64,000 nucleotides of DNA from positions 16,308,501 to 16,372,500 of the forward strand of contig NC_065576.1 in the NCBI RefSeq assembly GCF_937616625.2. Reading direction: 5' to 3'. This stretch comes from Mercurialis annua. Lineage: Eukaryota > Streptophyta > Magnoliopsida > Malpighiales > Euphorbiaceae. Numbering within the stretch: position 1 is the stretch's first letter; each line of letters starts with the position of its first letter. A program made the translations under genes and the position numbers. The notes under the pieces are model-generated. The model was not told the DNA's origin and searched no databases. It worked only from the letters and a program-made list of their open reading frames with translations. Positions 1 through 11,324 of the stretch are shown here, piece by piece.

Positions 1-1622
1 CGTGGTAGGTACTGGAAACCAGGGACTTATCTTTCGCTTGCCTTAACACATTGGCAGCCCCGTTCCAAACCACACGCCACAGTTAATATGTTTAATAAAA
101 ATAAGCGGACACCTCTGCGTCTCGCAACGGTGGTATTAAACATATTAAAATACACAGCGGACCGGTTATGCGTAGCCGGCGTATATAAAGCATAATGTTT
201 TTGACCCTCACAAAAACACACGAGGCCGACTCGGTAACTCGATACAATATGCCACTAAGCAGCCACCCAAAAGGTATACACACGTGCAATAGATCCTATC
301 AGAGTATCTAAACAAAGGACTAGTGGCACGGCTGCTGGCACATTACACTTATACTATTGCAGCATACTAAGAGTACAAAATCCTATGTACATTACCAAAG
401 AAGAGCTTTCCTGAAGAAGGGGTGTGGAAGCTCGACTAACCTCAAAGCTCATTTCCTGAAAATGGGATAACAACAACGGGGTCAGAAATATAAATATTTC
501 TGAGTGAGTAAACAGTTTACAAATAAATACCAAAATCGCATTATATATATATAAAACAGTTATATATAAAATATGACCAATTACGTCGATCCATATGAAA
601 CCCTAGTTCACAAATGTCCTAACAGACACACTCATCTTACGAGCTTATGGACAACAGAATAAAGACCGTGAACTGAATCACTGCCGTCCAATTCTGTATC
701 TCTGGTACCTGGACCGTAATCAGAAACTGCCTTCGCGGCTTATTCCGCGACCGTAACTGTATTACTGCCATCTCAGGATTTACCCGTGAAGTCAGGGCAT
801 CTACTTTCCCAATGACTTACACGACATGCATACCTCTATACCTCGACAGAAGTATATCTAAAAATCGGTGTTGGTGATCACACAACCCTATTTCTGCCCA
901 ATAGGTAGCTCGTTCCAATGGACCTTTCTTGGCTAGTTTATACTACTGCGATTTATGGATTTAAAATAATTGAATACTGATATTCAAAAGTAAACACGTA
1001 AACTCACAGTACTGCTAAGTTACTACTTAGCACCGTCGTAGGTGTGACAGACTCCCCTGAGTCCTGGTCTGACTGCTGGACAGCTAGTTGAATCAAACAT
1101 ACAAAACACACAAACCAAGCATCAATATTTATTTTTGGTATAAACATCTAGGTCCTTAAACCTAGGCCCATACAAATCATACAATTCACATAACACATAA
1201 CACTCGTGGTCTCTTTATTTTTAAAAACCATATAAACCGTTTTCACCTCGAGAAAACGTTTAGACTTCACTCTAGAAGTCATTTTAGATATAACAATACC
1301 TAATTAAAATCATTTACTAGCATCGACTTGATTGCCAAAGCCATTCACAGTCGACTACTAATTATTTAGCAACATCGTTTGCTAAATCTTTTAAACCGGT
1401 TAAACGTCGACTTTAACTCTTTTAAAGTCCTTTTTAAACGTTTAACTTTACTTTTAAAATCTCTTTTTAAAAGTCTTTGACTTAGGTTTAAAAATATTTA
1501 TTTAAAATATTTTAGTTTCGGTCAGACAACACATCGAGTTACTAGGCGAAAACATTTCAGAATTGCCCCTCGAAAGTCTGCCGAAAAAGTCCGGAAAAGT
1601 CCCTACGCACACGTCCCGCTAA

Positions 1623-1784
1623 GTCACTGTGCGTCCGCACGTGACTGGCTGTGCGTTCGTACAGCCAGCTGTGCGTTCGCACAGTTGACTAGCTGTGCGT
1701 TCGCACAGCTAGTGCTGTGCGTTCGCATAGCCTCTGCTGTGCGGGTGCACAGCAGGCCAGCCCCGGGGAAAATCGATCCCCGGG
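1623..1784. repeat. Array of CTGTGC...GCACAG palindromes in the LTR
   Basis: About six consecutive short inverted repeats share the core CTGTGC-4 nt-GCACAG, followed by a CCGGGGA/TCCCCGG pair. Each copy has its own paired flanks: GTCAC/GTGAC, GGCTG/CAGCC, TAGCTG/CAGCTA, CTGCTG/CAGCAG. The loops vary (GTTC most often, also GGGT), while the stems are kept apart from single mismatches. The array lies mid-LTR, about 1.2-1.35 kb from the LTR start in element sense. Confidence 0.85.
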
Positions 1785-2603
1785 CCATTCCGACGTGCTT
1801 TCAAAATGCTGCAAAAATGCTATTTTAACGTCCTAGTTCACATATACACAATCCAATCACAATTTGAACGTATATTTCAATCGTTCGATACGGTAACCGT
1901 TTATAAACGAATATATATTCGAAATATATCGAAATATATTGAAATAAACGTTTAATACGCAATTAATACCTCGATTACTTGAGTAATCGTCGAATAAACG
2001 GAGTTAGAATCGAAAAACGGACGAATCGGGTTGAAACCCTAACTCGCCATCTCCTGGAGAGCTAAGCAGCTCATCCATTTCTTTCCTTTGAAAGAAATGG
2101 CTCTGATGGCCTTAACATTTCAAAGAAATGTTATATATATAAGGTTTGGCTAATTTATCACTTTAACTCAAATTCTTAAATAGTCGTCCGTAACTTAAAC
2201 GGAAACGACTTTCGAATTTCGTGAAATTTTACCCAAAAATCTAATAGAATAAAATAAGAATAAAAATATAATTTTTATTCTCATACGACTTATATTTTAT
2301 TTTCAATAAATCTCGGAAGATTTATTAGGTCAAATCAGTCCCACTTGATTAAACCTTTTACGTCCAAATTTCATGAAACTTTGACGATAGCTTCGTCAAA
2401 TTATTTCGCGAATAATGACACCAAAATTATTCGCTCGGGACTTATAAATTATTTTATTTTAATTTGGACTAACGAACTATACTTAATTAGTTAATAATTG
2501 AAAACTAATTGAAGTAAAAGTTTAGGGATCAAAATTGCCCTTTTTCAAACTTGCCCTCCACTTCTCACCGCTCATCCTTCCTCTTATCATCTCATTTTTT
2601 TTC

Positions 2604-2609
<6 letters not shown>

Positions 2610-2660
<51 letters not shown>
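2610..2660. repeat. (TA)n microsatellite in the LTR
   Basis: A pure TA run of about 50 bp. The matching site in the other LTR copy (near 10346-10360) is much shorter and is followed by unique sequence, so this tract expanded after insertion or was replaced. Confidence 0.9.
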
Positions 2661-2661
<1 letters not shown>

Positions 2662-2978
2662 CTCGTCGAAACTTCCGAGTTTCGACATTTTAATTTCGGG
2701 GTTTTATCCGAAATATTAAACTCTCTGATAAGAGTGGTATATTGATATATTGATTATCAATATATTTTTATCTTACGACTCCAGTCGTATTTCTTATTCA
2801 ATTAATCTCGTTCATATCCCATTATTAAAATTTAAATCCACAATTTAAATTCTAAACTTCTATTATTACAATATACTTTTAGTGATACTTATAAATTAAA
2901 TTTACGCTTAAATTTAATTTATGTATTCCCGACTAATAAAATCCGTACACGTGGGTTATAAGAATACGGGGTATTACA

Positions 2979-2993
2979 TTCTCTCCCCCTTAT
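2979..2993 (-). other. Polypurine tract of LTR-1
   Basis: On the minus strand AAGGGGGAGAGAA directly precedes the LTR start TGTAATACCCC. This is the usual position and composition of the plus-strand primer in Ty3/gypsy elements and fixes the element's orientation as minus. Confidence 0.85.
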
Positions 2994-3436
2994 ATAAATT
3001 CGTCCTCGAATTTACTTATACTTCTTCTTTTACTTATATAGCCAACAATACTTTTTATACTTCATGTTCTATGCTTCTCACCACATAAACATTACTGCTG
3101 TCATTTGTGGCACAAATGCTGTTATCTATGGCACAATTGCTGTCATCTACGACATAATTGCACAGCTGTGCACAACTCACTAACTACCTTGCGTCTATCA
3201 ATTTTTCCATTTCTGTTTTACTTGTTCTTTATAGACCGTATACTTTCCGTTATTAGTATACATATGCTTATAGCAACATCTCGCAGTTTTCTTCTGACTG
3301 CGTCTCATAATTCTTAATCATTTTCTATCTCCTCTTATTGTACTTTTATTTATAGGTTTCTAACCTATAACCTTGATTTCTGTTATCAGAAATCTTGGTA
3401 CTCTTTTATCTCGGGTTATTCACTTATGTTACTTCT

Positions 3437-3840
3437 CTCCGAGCTTACTTTGGCTACCCGGATCGCTTATCTCGAAGCGTCCGTTTACCAAATAAATTTG
3501 GTACTCTTATAGTTGGCAATGCGTTCTACAACTTCCGTTTAGACTTCGAGTTAAGATTCTTTCTCGAAGGTATCAGAAATCGATCTCAAAGTTGCCTCTT
3601 TGAGCTAATTTTGAAAGACTGTAAAACTGCCGTCATGGCTGTTATTGAAGCCAATGAACAAAGCATTTAAACCAGTCTTTTTCCAAATATTATTTCATAT
3701 TCTTATATTTTAACATCCAATCTACAACTTCCGTGAAGAGTCGAACTCAATTCGACCTCTTTTCGGTTTCCTAAATCGTCCTTGAAGTTGGCTACTAGCC
3801 ATACTTATATTCTTTAAACATCTTCTTACTTTTCCTTTTC
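3437..3840. repeat. Conserved internal block shared by LTR-1 and LTR-3
   Basis: This segment aligns along its length with 45119-45520, including runs such as CTACAACTTCCGTTTAGACT and GAAGTTGGCTACTAGCCATA. It lies just upstream of the polypurine tract in element sense. The plus strand (antisense to the element) is open across 3437-3670 and across the matching part of LTR-3, ending at the same stop codon. Differences between copies are not clearly concentrated at third codon positions, so coding is not supported; a conserved non-coding module is the safer reading. Confidence 0.6.
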
Positions 3841-6469
3841 GTTGTACTTCTTTACAGACAGTACAAACTTTGAATTCACTTCTGGGATATCAACTTATTA
3901 TTAAGTCTTATGATATCACCTTTGAATTCATTTTCTTTTTATTCCTTGAACTTTTTATTTCACTGTTTATTATTGGTTTTAAATTTTATTGTACTTTTTT
4001 TATAACTAAGATTTTTTAATCTTATTATAAATTTTTCGTATCTTTTAATCACTTTAGGGTAATGTTGGTTAAGTATTTTAATCTCTAACCTTACCCTCTT
4101 CATCTATTTGAACTCTTGTTCCATAAACAGACTACTCTTCCTTAACATCCTTTACACTCTCTTATGATTCTATATCTTGTATAGAATGTCTACTAATTCC
4201 TTATCAATCAATAGTAACTTCCTGTTACAGATTGAATTACTGGTTTCCTCTCATTAATGATGTGGTTGTACAGGTGTAAGGGTAGGTTATAACCTAATCA
4301 TCTCCCATGAAACACCTTCCTAACTTGTTCACAGTCACCGCAAAACTATACTTCCGTCACTAGTTTTCGGTATTTCCAAGGTTAATTAGACTTCTTAGCC
4401 TCTTTCCCACATACATATTCTCCTTGTTCACAGCTAACAGTTATTATAACTGTACTATAGCTGTTACTATTGCATTTAATTAACTAACTATCAACTTTAG
4501 CTCCGTTTTCAAACATTTCACTTTGAAAACAAAATGTTTATTAACATTTTTCTACTTTTAGTCGGCCATACTATACATATTTCTGGCGCTACATTGAAAA
4601 TACATGTACATTACATGTATATTCCGTTACCAGCCAGCCAAGACCTCACAGTCATAAGGCTCGGTTCTCGGAATTTTCATCCTTTGAAATTGCTGTCTCA
4701 TTACAGCTTTCAAATTCATTTATATACATATCTGAAGCTTATGTTGATAGTTCCAAGTTAATTAAAGTTTATACTTCATATCGTTGTCACTTGCACTTTT
4801 GGCTTACCGCCAAAATTTCACGCAAGTTCCACGACAACATCTCCATCATCGAGCATCTCCTACCTTTCTGTTCGACGATCGAAACGGTTAAAACTTAGAT
4901 AACCATCTTGGGAATATCATATCCCAATATCAAACTTATCTAACGGTTCGATCACAAGTTATTAGAGTCTTACTATACCCTGTTAGTTTACAGAAAACAT
5001 TTGAAACTCACTCGTCCAATTCACTATCTCCATCTCATTTACACCTTGATAACATCTTTATTTTATGTTGGTTCAAGGTTTGATATACTTTTTAAGTATA
5101 TTATTTATTCGTTTTATGATTTAATAATCATTTTCATTAATGAATATCTGTTAACACGACTTGACAATTCCATCAGTCGTTAACATATTCATTAATCCTC
5201 TTTACTCATATCAGAACTAGTAGTGTACCTACTTGGTTCTGAGAATACTCATATTTCCTTTATCATCTTTCTTTTAGATGTTCCGTTGTTGTTTATAGTT
5301 TAAGTGCTGAGGTTTACTCCTCTCAGACTTATGAATTATGGTTTATCTAACCACTCGTATGGATTTAAAAGATATGTCCATTACTGACATCTGCTCTGTC
5401 TGTAAGACTAATCTCCAATTCGATTAATTAAACACGTGTGTATGACTTTGTTCACTTATAGCTACTTGAAGTCAAACAAACCGAGTCGTGTTCAATTAGA
5501 TCCTACTCTCTTATCTTAATCGTGACAATGTTCTATTGTCTACCCTCGAACTTTTATTTACCATAAAAATTCATCACTAGACTTATACCAGTCTACACCT
5601 GAGTAAGAATATAGATTCTCACTCACTCTACTCTTCCTGTACTTTCATTAATCTCTAATGTCTCGGAATGTAACATTAGAATCTAGGTCTTTAGTATTTA
5701 TTCTTATAATAAAAACCATTATTCTTTATCTTTTTTTTACATCTACCTTGTCACTATCACAAAGTTTTCGTTTGAGCAAGTACAGTTTTGTCTCGCGTAC
5801 ACTGACGCTCAACAATTTCAAATCAATTTGTTTTGCTTGCAAGCCTTTCTTTAAATCTCACTTTAAAAACCAATTGTGAATTCTCAAATTCACGGTTCAA
5901 AATCTTTTTCATACAATTGTGCTTCAGGGTGATGACATCTCTCATCCCCAAGAAGTTGCTATTTTAATTCACTTTTCATTGATATACTGATATATCAATA
6001 TATATGATGCATGCCCTAATCAAAATCATTTTATGTAATATATATCATATATATAAAATTCAGGTATGCTTCTTCTATAGTGATATTCGCAACATGCACC
6101 TTTAATGCATCTGAGCACAATTATACGTTCAACTGTTAAACAAAACTTTAACAAGTTTCTTTTCAAACTACTTCTCCGTGTCATTTCAAGGTTTCCTAAT
6201 CCTCACATTAGGATTTATCATTCTTTATTTATCATTTACTTTTTATGTTATTATTCATCGTCAGGATATTTATTAACATATATTGTTCATTTGTATGTGT
6301 ATTCTTGTTTAAGGATATTCTCTATCTGTACTATATGTTTTCTAGTTTTAGTATCTCATACTAAAACACATAGATACTAAAACACATAAACGTACTTAAC
6401 TTAAATATAAGACACATATCTAAATGTTACCTGATGATGATTGTCGAGGCGGTAGTGCCTCTCGAATCA

Positions 6470-6920
6470 TCAGACCTTTTCCTCGTCCGCATCGGCGTAT
6501 AAGTTTTCCTTTACCTTCCCCATGAACATTCTCACATAGCGTCTCAATCTATTCAAACTTAGTTCCTCTTGCTCCTCATTAGCATACACATTCTCCCACC
6601 TTTGACCTGGGGAACGACTCATCCTTTGTTGAACTATCCTTAGATTGTTTATCTTTTCTAAATCCTTCCCCTAGCCTAAACTCTATATAGGCTGATACAA
6701 CAGTAGATTCAGACAGTGAATCAATACTGTCGTCAATAACATCTATGTCTCCCATTGATCTCTCCAGATCCTCTAATTCAATAGCATCATCGTCTGTATC
6801 CATCTTATCAACTGAAGTAAAATCTTCAGCCTCTAATGGATTATCAGGCATAATTGGTTGACTAGGCAAACCATGTCAATCAGGCACGACATGCGGCTGA
6901 GCTCGACTAGGCCCAGACAT
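6470..6920 (-). pseudogene. Broken gag-like frame of LTR-1
   Basis: A minus-strand frame opens at an ATG (6918-6920) near the 5' end of the internal region, where gag begins in LTR retrotransposons. It has an in-frame TGA at 6876-6878, continues through an acidic stretch (residues such as MDTDDDAIELEDLERS), then shifts frame near 6590 into a segment reading VRMFMGKVKENLYADADEEK before a stop at 6470-6472. There is no zinc knuckle. I recognise no family; position and charged composition suggest a degraded gag amino-terminal part. Confidence 0.4.
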
Positions 6921-7456
6921 GCTGAAACACATGTGGCCATAACGCAAGTAGCTGATATAACAGTTATAGAAAAACACATTTTCATATAACAGATGACACC
7001 TTATAAACACATATAAAATAAAACACATAGCAATCACACATATAGTTCAGAGAAAATCTAACTAATTTCTCGAACAAACGATTCTTCTGGAATCTTCGCC
7101 TCGTTCTGTATTCGAACAGAATCATCTTCTTTGAATACTGGTCAATTGATCTGACAATTGCGTGTTACTCTAATAGCGCGTCTCGAACACAGAAAAATCT
7201 CACATGTTTCCTCATTAGCATCGTGTTTCAAACACAAGAACATTTTATATGTTCCTGATCAAACATCACATATACACAACTCAAGTATACGGATTGCTAC
7301 TTATAGCTGAATGTTTTCAACAACTGAAAACTGATCAAGACATGACTCGAATCCTATGTTGCTGCAATAGTCTACTAGGAATCCCCATAATTTCAAACAC
7401 AACTTACTTAACAGTATCAGCAACAGTACTTCGGATGGTCGAGTACTCAAAATGTT

Positions 7457-7468
7457 GCTCTGATACCA
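7457..7468 (-). other. Primer-binding site of LTR-1
   Basis: On the minus strand the sequence reads TGGTATCAGAGC, the common plant LTR-retrotransposon site complementary to the 3' end of initiator methionine tRNA. It sits 4 bp inside the LTR end, confirming that this is the 5' side of a minus-strand element. Confidence 0.9.
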
Positions 7469-7472
7469 CCTT

Positions 7473-10400
7473 TGTCACGACCCGAATTCCACCCTAATCC
7501 AAGTCACGACCGGCGCTAGGGAATGGGAATGGTTGTTTCGAAACCCGTAGCAAGCCTAAAACCTCTAGAAATTTTTCGCAAATATTATTAAAAGATCGCA
7601 CCTCGCGTACGATCCGTTTTCAGAAAATACCGTTAAAACTTTTTTCTTTTAGCGTAACACGATTTCTGAAAATACACATATATGCAAAATCTGGTTTCAG
7701 AAGTACTGGTTGGATAACTTTGTTATCCCAACCCTTGCTTCCTTCTGAAAACCTGGCGTGGTAGGTACTGGAAACCATGGACTTATCTTTCGCTTGCCTT
7801 AACACATTGGCAGCCCCGTTCCAAACCACACGCCACAGTTAATATGTTTAATAAAAATAAGCGGACACCTCTGCGTCTCGCAACGGTGGTATTAAACATA
7901 TTAAAATACACAGCGGACCGGTTACGCGTAGCCGGCGTATATAAAGCATAATGTTTTTGACCCTCACAAAAACACACGAGGCCGACTCGGTAACTAGATA
8001 CAATATGCCACTAAGCAGCCACCCAAAAGGTATACACACGTGCAATAGATCCTATCAGAGTATCTAAACAAAGGACTAGTGGCACGGCTGCTGGCACATT
8101 ACACTTATACTATTGCAGCATACTAAGAGTACAAAATCCTATGTACATTACCAAAGAAGAGCTTTCCTGAAGAAGGGGTGTGGAAGCTCGACTGACCTCA
8201 AAGCTCATTTCCTGAAAATGGGATAACAACAACGGGGTCAGAAATATAAATATTTCTGAGTGAGTAAACAGTTTACAGATAAATACCAAAATCGCATTAT
8301 ATATATATATATAAAACAGTTATATATAAAATATGACCAATTACGTCGATCCATATGAAACCCTAGTTCACAAATGTCCTAACAGACACACTCATCTTAC
8401 GAGCTTATGGACAACAGAATAAAGACCGTGAACTGAATCACTGCCGTCCAATTCTGTATCTCTGGTACCTGGACCGTAATTAGAAACTGCCTTCGCGGCT
8501 TATTCCGCGACCGTAACTGTATTACTGCCATCTCAGGATTTACCCGTGAAGTCAGGGCATCTACTTTCCCAATGACTTACACGACATGCATACCTCTATA
8601 CCTCGACAGAAGTATATCTAAAAATCGGTGTTGGTGATCACGCAACCCTATTGCTGCCCAATAGGTAGCTCGTTCCAATGGACCTTTCTTGGCTAGTTTA
8701 TACTACTGCGATTTATGGATTTAAAATAATTGAATACTGATATTTAAAAGTAAACACGTAAACTCACAGTACTGCTAAGTTACTACTTAGCACCGTCGTA
8801 GGTGTGACAGACTCCCCTGAGTCCTGGTCTGACTGCTGGACAGCTAGTCGAATCAAACATACAAAACACACAAACCAAGCATCAATATTTATTTTTGGTA
8901 TAAACATCTAGGTCCTTAAACCTAGGCCCATACAAATCATACAATTCACATAACACATAACACTCATGGTCTCTTTATTTTTAAAAACCATATAAACCGT
9001 TTTCACCTCGAGAAAACGTTTAGACTTCACTCTAGAAGTCATTTTAGGTATAACAATACCTAATTAAAATCATTTACTAGCATCGACTTGATTGCCAAAG
9101 CCATTCACAGTCGACTACTAATTATTTAGCAACATCGTTTGCTAAATTTTTTAAACCGGTTAAACGTCGACTTTAACTCTTTTAAAGTCCTTTTTAAACG
9201 TTTAACTTTACTTTTAAAATCTCATTTTAAAAGTCTTTGACTTAGGTTTAAAAATATTTATTTAAAATATTTTAGTTTCTGTCAGACAACACATCGAGTT
9301 ACTAGGCGAAAACATTTCAGAATCGCCCCTCGAAAGTCTGCCGAAAAAGTCCGGAAAAGTCCCTACGCACACGTCCCGCTAAGTCACTATGCGTCCGCAC
9401 GTGACTGGCTGTGCGTTCGCACAGCCAGCTGTGCGTTCGCACAGTTGACTAGCTGTGCGTTCGAACAGCCTCTCTGTGCGGGCACACAGCAGGCCAGCCC
9501 CGGGGAAAATCGATCCCCGGGCCATCCTGACGTGCTTTCAAAACGCTGCAAAAATGCTATTTTAACGTCCTAGTTCACATATACACAATCCAATCACAAT
9601 TTGAACGTATATTTCAATCGTTCGATACGGTAACCGTTTATAAACGAATATATATTCGAAATATATCGAAATATATTGAAATAAACGTTTAATACGGAAT
9701 TAATACCTCGATTACTTGAGTTATCGTCGAATAAACGTAGTTAGAATCGAGAAACGGACGAATCGGGTCGAAACCCTAACTCGCCATCTCCTGGAGAGCT
9801 AAGCAGCTCATCCATTTCTTTCCTTTGAAAGAAATGGCTCTGATGGCCTTAACATTTCAAAGAAATGTTATATATATAAGGTTTGGCTAATTTATCACTT
9901 TAACTAAAATTCTTAAATAGTCGTCCGTAACTTAAACGGAAACGACTTTCGAATTTCGTAAAACTTTACTCAAAAATCTAATTGAATAAAATAAGAATAA
10001 AAATATAATTTTTATTTTCATCCGACTTATATTTTATTTTCAATAAATCTCGGAAGATTTATTAGGTCAAATCAGTCTCACTTGATTAAACTTTTTACGT
10101 CCAAATTTCATGAAACTTTGACGATAGCTTCGTCAAATTATTTCGCGAATAATGACACCAAAATTATTCGCTCGGGACTTATAAATTATTTTATTTTAAT
10201 TTGGACTAACGAACTATACTTAATTAGTTAATAATTGAAAACTAATTGAAGTAAAAGTTTAGGGATTAAAATTGCCCTTTTTCAAACTTGCCCTCCACTT
10301 CTCACCGCTCATCCTTCCTCTTATCATCTCATTTTTTTTCTTTTTAATATATATATATATCCTAACTTATATTCGTTAATAACTCGTCGAAACTTCCGAG

Positions 10401-10699
10401 TTTCGACATTTTAATTTCGGGGTTTTATCCGAAATATTAAACTCTCTGATAAGAGTGGTATATTGATATATTGATTATCAATATATTTTTATCTTACGAC
10501 TCCAGTCGTATTTCTTATTCAATTAATCCCGTTCATATCCCATTATTAAAATTTAAATCCACAATTTAAATTTTAAACTTCTATTATTACGATATACTTT
10601 TAGGGATACTTATAAATTAAATTTACGCTTAAATTTAATTTACGTATTCCCGACTAATAAAATCCTTACCCGTGGGTTATAAGAATACGGGGTATTACA
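7473..10699 (-). mobile_element. 5' LTR of LTR-1
   Basis: The complete LTR is 3227 bp. On the minus strand it begins TGTAATACCCCG at 10699 and ends GGGTCGTGACA at 7473. The inner end carries a block (ACCGGCGCTAGGGAATGGG on the plus strand) found in related form at the end of every LTR in this window. After the outer end comes GTAAC (10700-10704), the presumed target duplication; its partner lies outside the window. LTR-1 is inserted in 59-bp satellite. Confidence 0.9.
9383..9521. repeat. Second copy of the CTGTGC...GCACAG palindrome array
   Basis: This copy matches 1623-1784. The second hairpin is a perfect GGCTGTGC/GCACAGCC pair here, whereas the other LTR has one mismatch. One hairpin present in the other LTR is missing, apparently by deletion between adjacent hairpins. 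Confidence 0.85.
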
Positions 10700-11324
10700 G
10701 TAACGCTTTAAACGTTTTGCTTATATCGCTAAAAAGGTGAAATGTTTGGATTGGTTTCGTAACGTTTTGAACATTTGGCTTAAATCGCTAAAAATGTGAA
10801 ATGTTTGGATGTATTTGGTAACGTTTCGTAACGTTTGTATTAAATTGCTAAAAAGGTAAAACGTTTTGGTTTGTTTCATAATGTTTGTTAACGTTTGGCT
10901 TAAATCGCTAAAAAGGTGAAACGTTTGAATTTGTTTCGTAACGTTTTAAACCTTTTGCTTAAATCGCTAAAAAGGTGAAATATTTGGATTTTTTTTTAAC
11001 GTTTGTAAATGTTGGCTTACATCGCTATAAAGGTGAAATATTTTAATTTGTTTTGAAACGTTTCAAACGTTTGGCTTAAATCGCTAAAATTGTGAAACAT
11101 TAGGATTTGCTTCGTAACCTCTTAAGTGTTTGAACTGGTTTCGTAACGGTTTAAACTTTTGGCTTAAATCGCTAAAAATGTGAAACGTTTTGGATTTATT
11201 TCGTAACGTATAAAACGTTTTGCTTAAATAACTAAAAAGGTGAAACGTTTGGATTTCTTTCAAAATGTTTTAAACGTTTGGCTTAAATGCTAAAATGGTG
11301 AAACTTTAGGATTTGTTTCGTAAC
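10700..11324. repeat. 59-bp satellite, left block
   Basis: These are tandem copies of a unit of about 59 bp containing GGCTTAAATCGCTAAAAAGG, then TGAAACGTTTGGATTTG and TTTCGTAACGTTTTAAAC. Copies are divergent and some are shortened or carry partial internal duplication. The same repeat resumes at 63298, so the intervening block is a stack of insertions in a satellite array. The repeated motif GTAAC occurs exactly where LTR-1 ends and where LTR-2 begins. Confidence 0.9.

Larger units (their letters stand above)
1..2978 (-). mobile_element. 3' LTR of non-autonomous element LTR-1, cut by the window edge
   Basis: This is a near-copy of 7757-10699 and ends at GTATTACA, the reverse complement of the LTR start TGTAATACCCC. 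Read on the minus strand it is the downstream (3') LTR, because the polypurine tract lies beside its inner end and the primer-binding site lies beside the other copy. The copies differ by scattered substitutions, a longer TA microsatellite here, and one more hairpin in the palindrome array. Small open frames near 27-289 recur at 7783-8045 only because the LTR is repeated, so I do not treat them as genes. Confidence 0.9.
2979..7472 (-). mobile_element. Internal region of non-autonomous LTR-1
   Basis: About 4.5 kb lies between the two LTRs. No protease, reverse transcriptase or integrase motif is readable on either strand. The 5' part (right side) holds a short broken gag-like frame. The left part shares a block of about 400 bp with the internal region of LTR-3, and the region near 5930-6010 (GTGATGACATCTCTCATC followed by a short spacer and GATGCATG) recurs near 15964 and 47025 in the other two non-autonomous elements. 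This identifies a LARD-like family with a conserved internal backbone. The rest is AT-rich and pyrimidine-rich on the plus strand, with nothing I can assign. Confidence 0.75.

Noticed and set aside
1623..1784. Possible CRISPR-like array of repeated palindromes
   Set aside because: Units are adjacent hairpins with no constant-length spacers, and the context is a plant LTR.
3437..3670. Possible conserved protein gene on the plus strand
   Set aside because: Open in two copies, but substitutions are not concentrated at third positions, one copy lacks a start codon, and it is antisense to the element.
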